DNA of 64,000 bases from Allostella vacuolata (GTDB lineage Bacteria; Pseudomonadota; Alphaproteobacteria; ATCC43930; Allostellaceae): assembly GCA_006739055.1 (NCBI GenBank), contig AP019702.1:1302501-1366500 (forward strand). The letters are read 5' to 3'. Every line of letters starts with the position of its first letter. Within the stretch, counting starts at the first letter, position 1. This document shows positions 23,421-32,675 of the stretch, piece after piece. The position numbers were made by a program, and so were the translations under genes. The notes under the pieces are model-generated. The model saw only the letters and a list, made by a program, of their open reading frames with translations, searched no databases and was not told the origin of the DNA.

Positions 23421-26400
23421 ATGGCGTTGGCCGCCGTATCGCTCGACGACAAGTACGCGCTCGAATCCGGGCGGATTTTTCTCACCGGGACCCAGGCCCT
23501 GGTCCGCCTGCCGATGATGCAGCGCCAGCGCGACCTCGCGATGGGGCTGAACACGGCCTGCTTCATTTCCGGCTATCGCGGCTCGCCCCTGGGCGGGCTC
23601 GACCAGGCCCTGTCGTCGGCCCGGCGCTTCGTCGAGAAGAACCATATCCGCTTCCAGCCGGGGGTGAACGAGGACCTGGCGGCGACCGCCATCCTCGGCA
23701 GCCAGCAGCTCAACCTCTTCCCCGACGCCAAGTATGACGGCGTCTTCTCCATGTGGTACGGCAAGGGGCCGGGCGTCGACCGTTCGGGCGACGTCTTCAA
23801 GCACGGCAACTCCGCCGGGACCTCGCGCCATGGCGGCGTGCTGCTGCTGGCCGGCGACGACCACACCTGCAAGTCCTCGACGCTGGCCCACCAGAGCGAG
23901 TTCGCCCTGATGGACGCCTATGTCCCGGTCCTCAACCCGGCCGGGATCCAGGAATTCCTCGACCTCGGCCTGCATGGCTGGGCGATGTCGCGCTATTCGT
24001 CCTGCTGGGTCGGCTTCAAGACGGTGGCGGAGACGGTGGACAGCGCCGCGTCGGTCCATATCGACCCTGCGCGCCTGCAGATCGTCCTGCCGACCGACTT
24101 CGAGATGCCGCCGGGCGGCCTCAACGTGCGCTGGCCGGACGAGCCGCTGGAGCAGGAGAAGCGCCTCCACCTCTACAAGGTGCCGGCGGCGCTGGCCTAC
24201 GCGCGGGCCAACCGGCTCGACCGCGCCGTGTGGGACGGGCCACGGCGCCGCTTCGGCATCGTCACCACCGGCAAGTCCTATCTCGACGTCCGCCAGGCGC
24301 TGGAGGACCTCGGCATCGACGAGGCCAGGGCGGCGGAGATCGGGCTCAGCATCTACAAGGTGGCGATGGTCTTCCCGCTGGAGGCGGAGGGGATTCGCGC
24401 GTTCGCCCAGGGGCTGGAGGAGGTGCTCGTCGTCGAGGAGAAGCGGGCCTTCATCGAGACCCAGCTGAAGGACGCGCTCTACAACCTGCCGGCCGCCCGC
24501 CGGCCGGTCGTCAGCGGCAAGCGCGACCCGGCCGGGCGCCTGATCCTGCCGTCGCAGAACGAACTGCTGCCGAGCGGCATCGCCCGGGTCATCGCCGAGC
24601 GCATCGCGCGCTTCCATACCAGCGATGCGATCCGCGCCCGTCTGGCGCTCATCGACCAGCAGGAACGGCAGGCGGCCTCGACCAGGCCCGCCCTGGTGCG
24701 CACGCCCTACTTCTGTTCCGGCTGCCCGCACAACACCTCGACCCGGGTGCCGGAGGGCAGCCGCGCCGTGGCCGGGATCGGCTGCCACTACATGGCGGTG
24801 TGGATGGACCGCGACACCCAGACCTTCACCCAGATGGGCGGCGAGGGCGCGTCGTGGGTCGGGCAGGCGCCGTTCAGCAACACCAAACACATCTTCGCCA
24901 ATATCGGCGACGGGACCTATTTCCATTCGGGCTACCTGGCGATCCGCTTCGCCGTCGCCTCGAAGACGACCATCACCTACAAGATCCTGTTCAACGACGC
25001 GGTCGCCATGACCGGCGGCCAGCGCCACGACGGCGACCTCAACGTCCCGGCGATCACCCGGCAGGTCCATGCCGAGGGGGTGCGGCGCATCGCGGTCGTC
25101 ACCGACGAGCCCGACAAGTATCCCATCGGCACCAGCTTCGCCCCCGGCGTCACCATCCACCATCGCGACGACCTGGATGCCGTCCAGCGCGAGCTGCGCG
25201 AATGGCCGGGCGTCTCGGTGCTGGTCTACGACCAGACCTGCGCGGCCGAGAAGCGGCGCCGGCGCAAGCGCGGCACCATGGTCGACCCGCAGCGGCGCGC
25301 CTTCATCAACGAGGCGGTGTGCGAGGGCTGCGGCGACTGCTCGGTCAAGTCGAACTGCCTGTCGGTCGTGCCTGTGGAGACGGAGTTCGGCCGCAAGCGG
25401 GCGATCGACCAGTCGTCCTGCAACAAGGACCTGTCCTGCGTGAAGGGCTTCTGCCCGAGCTTCGTCACCGTGGAGGGCGGCAGCCTGCGCCGGCGCAAGG
25501 CGGCGAGCGGGCCGACCGAGGTGCTGGCCGATCCGCCCGAGCCCGTCCTGCCGGCAGTCGACCGCCCGTACGGCATGATCGTGACCGGGGTGGGCGGCAC
25601 CGGCGTCGTCACCATCGGCGCGCTGATCGGCATGGCGGCGCACCTGGAGGGCAAGGGCTGCTCGACCCTCGACATGACCGGGCTGGCCCAGAAGGGCGGC
25701 GCGGTCTTCAGCCACATCCGCATCGCCCCCAGCCCCGAGGACCTGCATGCGGTGCGCGTCTCGGCCGGGGCGGCCGACCTGATCCTTGCCTGCGACATGG
25801 TGGTGGCGGCCAGCGCCGACGCCATGGGCAAGATCCGGCCCGGGACGACGCGCGCGGTCGTCAACAGCGAGGCGATCGTCACCGGCGAGTTCACCCGCAA
25901 CCCGGACTTCCGCTTCCCGGCCGACCGGCTCGAAGGGCAGATCCGCGAGGCGGTCGGCGCCGAGCGGACCGAGTTCGTCGACGCGACCCGGATCGCCACC
26001 GCGCTCCTGGGGGATTCGATCGCCGCCAACCTGTTCATGCTGGGCTTCGCCTACCAGATGGGGCTGGTGCCGGTCTCGGGCGAGGCGATCGAGCGGGCGA
26101 TCGAGCTGAACGGCGTCGCGATCGAGTTCAACCGCCAGGCGTTCCGCTGGGGCCGCAAGGCGGCCCACGACCCAGCCGCCGTCGAGCGGCTGGCGATGCC
26201 GCCCGCCGCCACCGCCCGCCCGGCCCCGGCCGAGACGCTGGAGGAAATCGTCGCCGTCCGCCGCGAGCAGCTGACCGCCTACCAGGATGCGGCCTATGCG
26301 GAGCGCTACGCCGCGTTGGTCGCCCGGGTGCAGGCGGCCGAGGCGTCGCGGGCCAAGGGCCTGACCGGCCTGGCGGAGGCGGTCGCGCGCAACTACTACA

Positions 26401-26891
26401 AGCTGCTCGCCTACAAGGACGAGTACGAGGTCGCCCGCCTCTACAGCGACGGCGCCTTCCGCCGCCGGCTGGAGGAGCAGTTCGAGGGCGACTTCAAGCT
26501 GCGCTTCCATCTGGCGCCGCCGCTGCTGGCGGCACGCGACGAGGCCGGGCACCTGAAGAAGACGGCCTTCGGCCCCTGGATGATGTCGGCCTTCGGGCTG
26601 CTGGCCCGGCTGCGCTTCCTGCGCGGCGGCGTCTTCGACCCGTTCGGTCGGACCGAGGAACGGCGCACCGAACGCCGCCTGATCGGCGAGTACGAGGCTG
26701 CGATCGAGCAGGTGCTGGCGGGCCTCGGCCACGACAACCACCGCCTCGCCGTCGACATCGCCTCCATCCCCGATCGGATCCGCGGCTACGGGCATGTCAA
26801 GGAGGCCAACCTGAAGGCGGCCAAGCGCAGCGAGGCGATGCTGCTGGCGGCCTTCCGGGAGCCCGCGACCGGCATGGCGGCGGCCGAGTAG
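23421..26891 (+). CDS. Indolepyruvate ferredoxin oxidoreductase, fused alpha-gamma form
   Basis: A 1156-residue fused enzyme oxidatively decarboxylating aryl-pyruvates (from aromatic amino acids) to aryl-acetyl-CoA with ferredoxin as acceptor. Order: IorA-like N-terminus (CFISGYRGSPLGGLDQ), thiamine-diphosphate domain with MGGEGASWVGQAPF, a cysteine-rich Fe-S segment (CEGCGDCSVKSNCLSV, CNKDLSCVKGFCPSF), then the gamma-type domain (GVGGTGVVTIGALIGMA, LDMTGLAQKGGAVFSH) and a C-terminal DUF6537-like region. Full family length. GGAGG ribosome site six bases before the ATG. It shares its upstream gap with the divergent DUF4198 gene. Confidence 0.92.
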   Translation: MALAAVSLDDKYALESGRIFLTGTQALVRLPMMQRQRDLAMGLNTACFISGYRGSPLGGLDQALSSARRFVEKNHIRFQPGVNEDLAATAILGSQQLNLFPDAKYDGVFSMWYGKGPGVDRSGDVFKHGNSAGTSRHGGVLLLAGDDHTCKSSTLAHQSEFALMDAYVPVLNPAGIQEFLDLGLHGWAMSRYSSCWVGFKTVAETVDSAASVHIDPARLQIVLPTDFEMPPGGLNVRWPDEPLEQEKRLHLYKVPAALAYARANRLDRAVWDGPRRRFGIVTTGKSYLDVRQALEDLGIDEARAAEIGLSIYKVAMVFPLEAEGIRAFAQGLEEVLVVEEKRAFIETQLKDALYNLPAARRPVVSGKRDPAGRLILPSQNELLPSGIARVIAERIARFHTSDAIRARLALIDQQERQAASTRPALVRTPYFCSGCPHNTSTRVPEGSRAVAGIGCHYMAVWMDRDTQTFTQMGGEGASWVGQAPFSNTKHIFANIGDGTYFHSGYLAIRFAVASKTTITYKILFNDAVAMTGGQRHDGDLNVPAITRQVHAEGVRRIAVVTDEPDKYPIGTSFAPGVTIHHRDDLDAVQRELREWPGVSVLVYDQTCAAEKRRRRKRGTMVDPQRRAFINEAVCEGCGDCSVKSNCLSVVPVETEFGRKRAIDQSSCNKDLSCVKGFCPSFVTVEGGSLRRRKAASGPTEVLADPPEPVLPAVDRPYGMIVTGVGGTGVVTIGALIGMAAHLEGKGCSTLDMTGLAQKGGAVFSHIRIAPSPEDLHAVRVSAGAADLILACDMVVAASADAMGKIRPGTTRAVVNSEAIVTGEFTRNPDFRFPADRLEGQIREAVGAERTEFVDATRIATALLGDSIAANLFMLGFAYQMGLVPVSGEAIERAIELNGVAIEFNRQAFRWGRKAAHDPAAVERLAMPPAATARPAPAETLEEIVAVRREQLTAYQDAAYAERYAALVARVQAAEASRAKGLTGLAEAVARNYYKLLAYKDEYEVARLYSDGAFRRRLEEQFEGDFKLRFHLAPPLLAARDEAGHLKKTAFGPWMMSAFGLLARLRFLRGGVFDPFGRTEERRTERRLIGEYEAAIEQVLAGLGHDNHRLAVDIASIPDRIRGYGHVKEANLKAAKRSEAMLLAAFREPATGMAAAE

Positions 26892-26960
26892 CCGCCGGCG
26901 GCGAGGTTGGAATTTCCCTTTCCCGGCCTCGCCGTCCGGCACATGCTACAAGGGGAAGCG

Positions 26961-29900
26961 ATGGCCGGTCCCGGCGGACCGGCGGCTGTTCCAGGGATGC
27001 CGGCCGCCGTGATCGAGACGTTTTCCGCCAGCCAGGTCATGTCGGTGCTGGAGGCGATCGCCTGTGCGGCCTTCGCGGTCGATGTCTTGGATGACGGCAC
27101 CTTCCGCTTCATCGGGCTGAATGCCACCCACACCGCGTCCAGCGGGGTCCGGTCGGATTCTATCGCCGGCAGGCGCCCGCATGACGTGCTGCCGCAGGCG
27201 GCCGCCGATGCCGTGTGCGCCAACTATCGTCGCTGTGTCGAGGCGCGCGGGCCGGTGCGCTACGAGGAACGGCTGGTCCTCGCCGATCAGGCGCGCTGGT
27301 GGTCGACGACGCTGATGCCGCATTTCGGGCCGGATGGCCGGGTGACCCGGATCATCGGTACCGCCTTCGACATTACCGCGCAGAAGGATATGGAGGCGGA
27401 ACTGCGCCGCTCCGGCGCGTTCCTCCAGACGGTGATCGACCATGTGCCGTTCCCGATCTTCTGCAAGGATGCGGCCGACCTCCGCTACGCCTTCGTGAAC
27501 CGGGCCATGGAGGCGTATGTCGGTGTTCCCACGGCCGGGGTGGTCGGGCGCACCGACTACGACCTGCACCCGGCCGAGCAGGCGGCCCGCTTCCAGGCGA
27601 GCGACCATGCCGTGCTGGCCAGCGGGCAGCCCGTGACCGTGGAAATGGAACGGCTTCATTCCGCCGCCGGCGAGCGGATCCTGCGCACGCGCAAGCTGGT
27701 CATCCCGGACGATGCCGGACAGCCGCGATGGGTGCTCGGCGTGTCGGAAGACGAGACCGACCGGCGGCTGGCCGAGGCGGCGGCCGACGCCGCCCGGGAC
27801 CTGCTGCAGGCAGCGATCGATCACATGCCGATCATGGTGGTCTGCAAGGACGCCGCCGAGCTGCGCTACACCCTCATCAACCGGGCCGGCGAATACTATT
27901 TCGGCCGGCCGCGCGACGAGGTCGTCGGCCGGCGGGCGAGCGAGATCTTCCCCTCGGCCTGGGCGGGCGAGTTCGATGCCCGCGACCGCGCGGTGCTGGC
28001 CGGCGGCGGCCCGGTGACCGTGACCGAGGTGATCGAGACCCCGGACGGGCCGCGCCGGGTGCGGTCGACGAAGATCGCCATTCCCGCGCCGGACGGCACC
28101 CCGCGCCATCTGCTGGGCATCACCGAGGACCTGACCGAGAGCCACCGCCTCGAGGCCCGCCTGCACGATGCCATCGGCAGCATCCAGGACGGCTTCATCC
28201 TCTTCGACAAGGATGACCGCATCGTCCTGCACAATGCGCGGTTCGTGGAGTTCTACCCCTTTCTCCGCGACAAGCTGCCGCTCGAGGGCCGGACGTTCGA
28301 GGATAGCGTGCACGACGGGACCGCGTGGCGGCGCACCGTCATGTCGGAGGAGGAGGAGCGGCGCTATGTCGAGCAGCGCCTGCGGCGCTGGCGCAACGGC
28401 CCGCCCGGCCCGTTCGAGCGGCAGCTGCCGGACGGCCGCTGGGTGCTGATCAGCGAGCATCCGACCGCCGACGGCGGCGTCGTCGGCATCCACACCGACA
28501 TCACCGCCCAGAAGCAGGCGGAAATCCGCCTGGTGGACGCGATCGAGAGCATCGACCAGGGCTTCATCCTGTGCGACGCCGACGACCGGGTGATCCTGTC
28601 GAACCGGCGCATCCGCGAGATGTTCCCGACCGTGGCGCCGCACATCGTCCCAGGGGCGTCGATGCGCGACCTGGTGCTGCTGAGCGCGCGGTCGGGCGAC
28701 TACGGCCACGATTTCCAGACCGCCGAGGAAGCCGCGGATGCGATGTTCCGCCTCTACCGCTCGGGGACGACGGAGGGCTTGGAGCGGCAACTGCGCGACG
28801 GGCGCTGGATCCTGTTCAACCAGACCGTGACCCCGAACGGGCTGCGGGTCGGCCTGCGCACCGACATCTCGCTGCAGAAGGCGCGCCAGCGCCAGCTGGG
28901 CGACATCCGCGACCACCTGCAGAAGCAGGCGGCGGAACTGATGCGCATGACCAACGACCTGCATGTCGCGCGCCACCGGGCGGAGGAGGCGAGCCGCGCC
29001 AAGTCGCAGTTCCTGGCGATGATCAGCCACGAGCTGCGCACGCCGTTCACCGGTATCCGCGGCATGGCCGACCTGCTGGCCGAAACCGCGCTCGGCCCGG
29101 ATCAGGAGCGCTATCTGGACGTGATGCGGCGTTCGCTCGAGCGCCTCCTGACGCTGCTCGACCAGCTGCTCGACTTCTCGCGCATCGAGGCCGGCCATGT
29201 GGAGATCGTCGAGATGCCGATGGCGCCCGCCCGGCTGGTCGCGGACGCGCTCACCACCTTCGCGGCCGGCGCGGAAGCCAAGGGCGTCCGGCTGGAGCAG
29301 CACATCGACGCCACCGTTCCGGCCGAGGTGATCGGCGATCCGGCCAAGACCAGCCAGGTGCTGTCCAACCTGGTCGGCAACGCGGTGAAGTTCACCGAAC
29401 ATGGCCGCGTCCTGATCTCCCTGGCCGTGGAGGACCAGGGGGCGGCCCGCTTCCTGTGCTGGACCGTGGAGGATACCGGCATCGGCCTCTCGGCCGAGGA
29501 GATGACGCGCCTGTTCGAGCCCTTCACCCAGGCGGATGCCTCGACCAGCCGAAGGTTCGGCGGCACCGGTCTCGGCCTCGCCATCTCCAAGCGCCTGGCG
29601 GAGGCGATGGGCGGCAGCATCGGCGTCTCCAGCATGCCCGGCCGGGGTGCGCGATTCTGGTTCCGCACCCCGATGCGGCCGGTGGCGCAACCGGTGGAGC
29701 CGTCGCCGGATACGACCCCGGAAGCGCTCGTCGCCGCACCGACCGGCGTGCGGTGCCGGATCCTGGTCGCCGAGGACGATCCGATCAACCAGATGCTGAT
29801 CGAGACGATGCTGAGCCGGTGGGGATTCGATACCGCGGTGGTGGATGACGGGCAGGCCGCGCTCGACCGGCTGGCGGCCACGCAGCGGGAGGGCGTGCCG

Positions 29901-30134
29901 TTCGACATCGTCCTGATGGACGTGAACATGCCGCGCATGGACGGGCCGACCGCCGTCGCCCGGATGCGCGCCGAGGGCGGTCCCGTGGCCGACATGCCGG
30001 TCTTCGCCCTGACCGCCGACGTCCTGCCGGAGCATGTGGCGGCCTACCGCCGCGCGGGCTTCACCGACGTCCTGACCAAGCCGATCGACTGGACCCGCCT
30101 GCGCGGCCTGCTCGAGGCGCCGCGCGGCCGCTGA
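26961..30134 (+). CDS. Multi-PAS hybrid sensor histidine kinase
   Basis: A 1057-residue cytoplasmic hybrid kinase with no membrane segments. Five PAS-like repeats occupy roughly residues 20-650 (each beginning near DAIGSIQDGFILFDKDDR or VIDHVPFPIFCKDAADLRY), then a dimerisation/phosphoacceptor domain (MISHELRTPFTG, H690), ATPase domain (NLVGNAVKFTEHG, DTGIGLSAEEM, GGTGLGLAISKRLAEAMGG) and a C-terminal receiver (VLMDVNMPRMDG, D987; lysine in VLTKPIDW). No DNA-binding output is attached or adjacent, so signal likely passes to a separate phosphotransfer protein. I chose ATG 26961 because AAGGGGA precedes it; ATG 26943 is an alternative. Its stop abuts the stop of the convergent gene with no spacer. 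Confidence 0.88.
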   Translation: MAGPGGPAAVPGMPAAVIETFSASQVMSVLEAIACAAFAVDVLDDGTFRFIGLNATHTASSGVRSDSIAGRRPHDVLPQAAADAVCANYRRCVEARGPVRYEERLVLADQARWWSTTLMPHFGPDGRVTRIIGTAFDITAQKDMEAELRRSGAFLQTVIDHVPFPIFCKDAADLRYAFVNRAMEAYVGVPTAGVVGRTDYDLHPAEQAARFQASDHAVLASGQPVTVEMERLHSAAGERILRTRKLVIPDDAGQPRWVLGVSEDETDRRLAEAAADAARDLLQAAIDHMPIMVVCKDAAELRYTLINRAGEYYFGRPRDEVVGRRASEIFPSAWAGEFDARDRAVLAGGGPVTVTEVIETPDGPRRVRSTKIAIPAPDGTPRHLLGITEDLTESHRLEARLHDAIGSIQDGFILFDKDDRIVLHNARFVEFYPFLRDKLPLEGRTFEDSVHDGTAWRRTVMSEEEERRYVEQRLRRWRNGPPGPFERQLPDGRWVLISEHPTADGGVVGIHTDITAQKQAEIRLVDAIESIDQGFILCDADDRVILSNRRIREMFPTVAPHIVPGASMRDLVLLSARSGDYGHDFQTAEEAADAMFRLYRSGTTEGLERQLRDGRWILFNQTVTPNGLRVGLRTDISLQKARQRQLGDIRDHLQKQAAELMRMTNDLHVARHRAEEASRAKSQFLAMISHELRTPFTGIRGMADLLAETALGPDQERYLDVMRRSLERLLTLLDQLLDFSRIEAGHVEIVEMPMAPARLVADALTTFAAGAEAKGVRLEQHIDATVPAEVIGDPAKTSQVLSNLVGNAVKFTEHGRVLISLAVEDQGAARFLCWTVEDTGIGLSAEEMTRLFEPFTQADASTSRRFGGTGLGLAISKRLAEAMGGSIGVSSMPGRGARFWFRTPMRPVAQPVEPSPDTTPEALVAAPTGVRCRILVAEDDPINQMLIETMLSRWGFDTAVVDDGQAALDRLAATQREGVPFDIVLMDVNMPRMDGPTAVARMRAEGGPVADMPVFALTADVLPEHVAAYRRAGFTDVLTKPIDWTRLRGLLEAPRGR

Positions 30135-31001
30135 CTATCGCCGGCGTCGGGCGCTGCGCAGGCGCTCGAAGGACACGATGTCGGAGAAGCGGCTGTGCCG
30201 CGCCACCGTGTTGCGGTCGCCGCGCTCGACGATCCTGGCATGGGCCACGGTGTAGCCGCGCTTCTCGATCAGGTCGACGATCTGGGTGATGTAGTCGTTG
30301 ACCACCGGCAGCGCCATCGCCTCGGCGATGTCGGCGCCGGCCGCGGTCAGCCGGTGGCAGGGCAGGACCAGCTTGCGGTCGGGCTCGGCGGCCGACACGC
30401 GCAGCACCCGGTCGGCCAGCAGCAGGTGGGTCTGGAAGCGGTCTTCGATCTGGCTCGGGAACTGCTTGATGTTGCTGCCGCCCGGCCGGAGCAGCCGGTA
30501 TTCCTCGAACTGCAGCAGGTCCTCGGCCTCGATGCCGTATTTTTCGTAGAAGCCTTCCTTGAGGCGGATCACGAAGTTGCCGATGGCGAACTGGGCGAAT
30601 CGACCGAATCGCGCCAGGTCCGCCGCGTCCATCATGCGCAGGAGCTCCAGCGCCGCCAGGGACACGGTCCCCGGCCGCAGGGTCTCGGTCGCCAGCATCC
30701 GGCCGTAGACCGCCTGCAGGGCGGGATCGTGCGCGTCGGCGGCGGAGGCGAGGAAGCGGTCGAGCCACATGGGCGAAGGCTCGCCCGCGCCGACCCGGCC
30801 GGCCAGGGCCTGCCTGGCATGGCCGGCGATCGCCAGCAAGGTCTGCTGGCGCCGCCGGTCCCAGGCTTCCTGCCGCCGGCTGCCCTGCATCTCGTCGGGC
30901 ACGGGCTCGCCGGCTGCGTCGACCAGCCCGAGGAGCGGGTCCACGACCTCGGCGAAGCGGCGGTGGCGGGCCCATGCCGGTGTTTCGGCGGGGGCCGTCA
31001 T
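30135..31001 (-). CDS. DUF2806-like protein
   Basis: A 288-residue protein without signal peptide or membrane segments. LQAVYGRMLATETLRPGTVS followed by AALELLRMMDAADLARFGRF matches the DUF2806 pattern, a domain of unknown role resembling a helical repeat that counts cell components. ATG 31001 begins MTAPAETPAWARH; the frame is open beyond to 31406 but that part overlaps gapR. Function unknown; it is 68 bp downstream of gapR. Confidence 0.6.
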   Translation of the reverse strand: MTAPAETPAWARHRRFAEVVDPLLGLVDAAGEPVPDEMQGSRRQEAWDRRRQQTLLAIAGHARQALAGRVGAGEPSPMWLDRFLASAADAHDPALQAVYGRMLATETLRPGTVSLAALELLRMMDAADLARFGRFAQFAIGNFVIRLKEGFYEKYGIEAEDLLQFEEYRLLRPGGSNIKQFPSQIEDRFQTHLLLADRVLRVSAAEPDRKLVLPCHRLTAAGADIAEAMALPVVNDYITQIVDLIEKRGYTVAHARIVERGDRNTVARHSRFSDIVSFERLRSARRRR

Positions 31002-31069
31002 CCCCGGTTGACCATGGGCCGGCCCATTCCGGTCAAGCGAGTCCTTTGGGGGCAGCCCGCCGGCGGCAA

Positions 31070-31378
31070 CTATTCCTCGACGTCCGGCAGCATGCCGAGC
31101 GCGCGCTTGTAGACGTCGATCAGCTCCTCCTGCTCCTGCAGGTCCGCCTCGTCCATCTTCCGGATGCGGATGACCTGGCGCATGATCTTGGTGTCGAAGC
31201 CCTCGCTCTTGGCCTCGGCGTAGACTTCCTTGATGTCCTCGGCCAGTGCCTTCTTCTCTTCCTCCAGCCGCTCGATGCGCTCGATGAAGGAACGGAGCTG
31301 GTCGGCGGTCACGCCGGCGGTGACCACGCTCTGGGTCTTTTCCCCGCGCTCGCTGCGGAGTTCGGCTGCGCGTGCCAT
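31070..31378 (-). CDS. gapR: GapR-family nucleoid-associated protein (DUF2312)
   Basis: A 102-residue DUF2312 protein: [40 protein letters not shown] and [17 protein letters not shown] are the family core. In Caulobacter GapR is an essential AT-rich-DNA-binding protein that encircles overtwisted DNA and helps gyrase and topoisomerase ahead of forks. The family is largely alphaproteobacterial, supporting the taxonomic guess. The start ATG at 31378 overlaps the upstream DUF1244 stop (ATGA). It has a ~13-residue basic N-terminal extension. Confidence 0.85.
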   Translation of the reverse strand: MARAAELRSERGEKTQSVVTAGVTADQLRSFIERIERLEEEKKALAEDIKEVYAEAKSEGFDTKIMRQVIRIRKMDEADLQEQEELIDVYKRALGMLPDVEE

Positions 31379-31677
31379 CAGTGTCCCTGGTGTCCCTGGC
31401 CTGCAAAAGCCTTCTTCTGATCCACGCTGGCCTCCTTCTGGTGCTTCGATTTCCACTCGTCGTAGGGCATGCCGTAGACGACCTCGCGCGCCGCCGGGTC
31501 CGAGATGGCGACGCCGCGCTCCTCGGCTGCCGCCCGGTACCATTTGGACAGGCAGTTGCGGCAGAAGCCGGCCAGGTTCATCAGGTCGATGTTCTGCACG
31601 TCGGTGCGCTCGCGCAGGTGCTGGACCAAGTGGCGGAACGCCGCCGCTTCCAGTTCGGTCCGGGTCTTGTCGTCCAT
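31378..31677 (-). CDS. DUF1244 protein
   Basis: A 99-residue conserved protein of unknown role: [39 protein letters not shown] and [17 protein letters not shown] are DUF1244 hallmarks, with a CRNC cysteine pair that might bind a metal. It is coupled to gapR by a 4-bp overlap. In related genomes an N-formylglutamate amidohydrolase gene precedes this pair, and here a broken piece of that gene lies 25 bp upstream. Confidence 0.85.
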   Translation of the reverse strand: MDDKTRTELEAAAFRHLVQHLRERTDVQNIDLMNLAGFCRNCLSKWYRAAAEERGVAISDPAAREVVYGMPYDEWKSKHQKEASVDQKKAFAGQGHQGH

Positions 31678-31702
31678 GGACGGGCTCCTCGTGCCGGTAG
31701 GG

Positions 31703-32058
31703 TCAGAAATGGTCGATCGCGTAGAGCTTCGGGTCGGCGAGGATCGGTTTCAAGGCCGATGCCAGCCGCCCGGCCCAGAGCGCCGCCCCCGCATCGTCGG
31801 CGATCAGGTCCTGCCGGATCTCGACCAGGACGTGCGGCAGGCCGCCGCCGGTGCCATGGACCGCGGTCGTGTAGCCGTGCGGCTGGCGCGCCGAATAGGG
31901 TTCGTTGTCGCCCACCACCACGCCCGCCTGGGCGCCGAGGGCCGCCAGCAGCGGCCGGGCGATGCGTGGATCGCGGTCCCACAACACCCCGAAATGCCAG
32001 GGCCGGGCAAGGCCGTGCATGAACGGCGTGAAGCTGTGGATGGAAACCAGGGCCGGCA
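31703..32058 (-). pseudogene. N-formylglutamate amidohydrolase, C-terminal half (severed)
   Basis: The minus strand encodes about 118 residues of the C-terminal half of an N-formylglutamate amidohydrolase: [46 protein letters not shown]. The frame is open further upstream but runs into a 97-bp repeat that encodes no family sequence. The N-terminal half lies on the opposite strand at 32138-32484. The native orientation was probably minus, in line with DUF1244 and gapR, so the N-terminal half was inverted. Roughly 25-30 central residues are missing. The enzyme normally ends histidine breakdown by releasing formate from N-formylglutamate. Confidence 0.82.
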
Positions 32059-32155
32059 CCCGGCCCTTCCGCGAACGGCGGCGGGCGCCTATAAAGCCCG
32101 GCTGCTCCACGAATGGCCGCCCGCCGCAACCGTCCCGCATGACCGACCCCGTCGC
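32059..32155 (+). repeat. 97-bp perfect inverted repeat, left arm
   Basis: Exact reverse complement of 32485-32581. It contains the gene's 5' untranslated region and its ATG (32138) with the first codons MTDPV. This copy replaces the central part of the amidohydrolase gene and is probably the duplicated arm. Confidence 0.9.
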
Positions 32156-32484
32156 CCCCCTGCCCGACCCCGCTCCCCTGCTTGGGCCCGCGCCCCTGCT
32201 TGGGCCTGGCGACCCGCCTGCCTGGCGATCCTTCAACGACGGCGGACGCGCGCCGCTGCTGCTGCTCTGCGACCATGCCAGCAACCGCATTCCCTCCGCG
32301 CTGGGCACGCTCGGCCTGGAGCCGGCCGAGCTGCAGCGGCACATCGCCTGGGACATCGGGGCCGCCGCGGTGACCGAGCGCCTGGCGGCAACCCTGGACG
32401 CACCGGCGCTCTTCTCCGGCTATTCGCGGCTCGTGCTCGACTGCAACCGCCATCCGGGCGGCGCGGGGTCGATCCCCGCCGTCA
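32138..32484 (+). pseudogene. N-formylglutamate amidohydrolase, N-terminal half (inverted)
   Basis: About 116 residues of the N-terminal half: [37 protein letters not shown] and [20 protein letters not shown] are family signatures, including the DHASN metal-site motif. After SIPAVSD the frame enters the right repeat arm and then stays open, in frame, into the cupin gene up to 33161, so a 341-residue fusion could in principle be made. The cupin has its own start and ribosome site, so I treat this as a broken gene. Confidence 0.8.
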
Positions 32485-32581
32485 GCGACGGGGTCGGTCA
32501 TGCGGGACGGTTGCGGCGGGCGGCCATTCGTGGAGCAGCCGGGCTTTATAGGCGCCCGCCGCCGTTCGCGGAAGGGCCGGG
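32485..32581 (-). repeat. 97-bp perfect inverted repeat, right arm
   Basis: Exact reverse complement of 32059-32155. On the minus strand it carries an ATG at 32501, probably the original start of the amidohydrolase, divergent from the cupin gene. The 329 bp between the arms (32156-32484) is the inverted segment. Confidence 0.9.
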
Positions 32582-32675
32582 GGCGCGACGGACGATTGTC
32601 TCGCCGTCGCCGGGCCGGCATTCTCGAAGGTGGGGCGCGGCCGCAGGCTCGCGCGGAGACTATCGGGAGGCACGC

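Noticed and set aside
22422-26942. A 1506-residue minus-strand reading frame
   Set aside because: Only its last 268 residues are a real protein (DUF4198 with signal peptide); the rest is antisense to the indolepyruvate oxidoreductase.
32059-32581. A working phase-variation switch
   Set aside because: Flipping the centre does not restore the reading frame and the central residues are missing, and no recombinase gene is near, so a functional switch is not supported.
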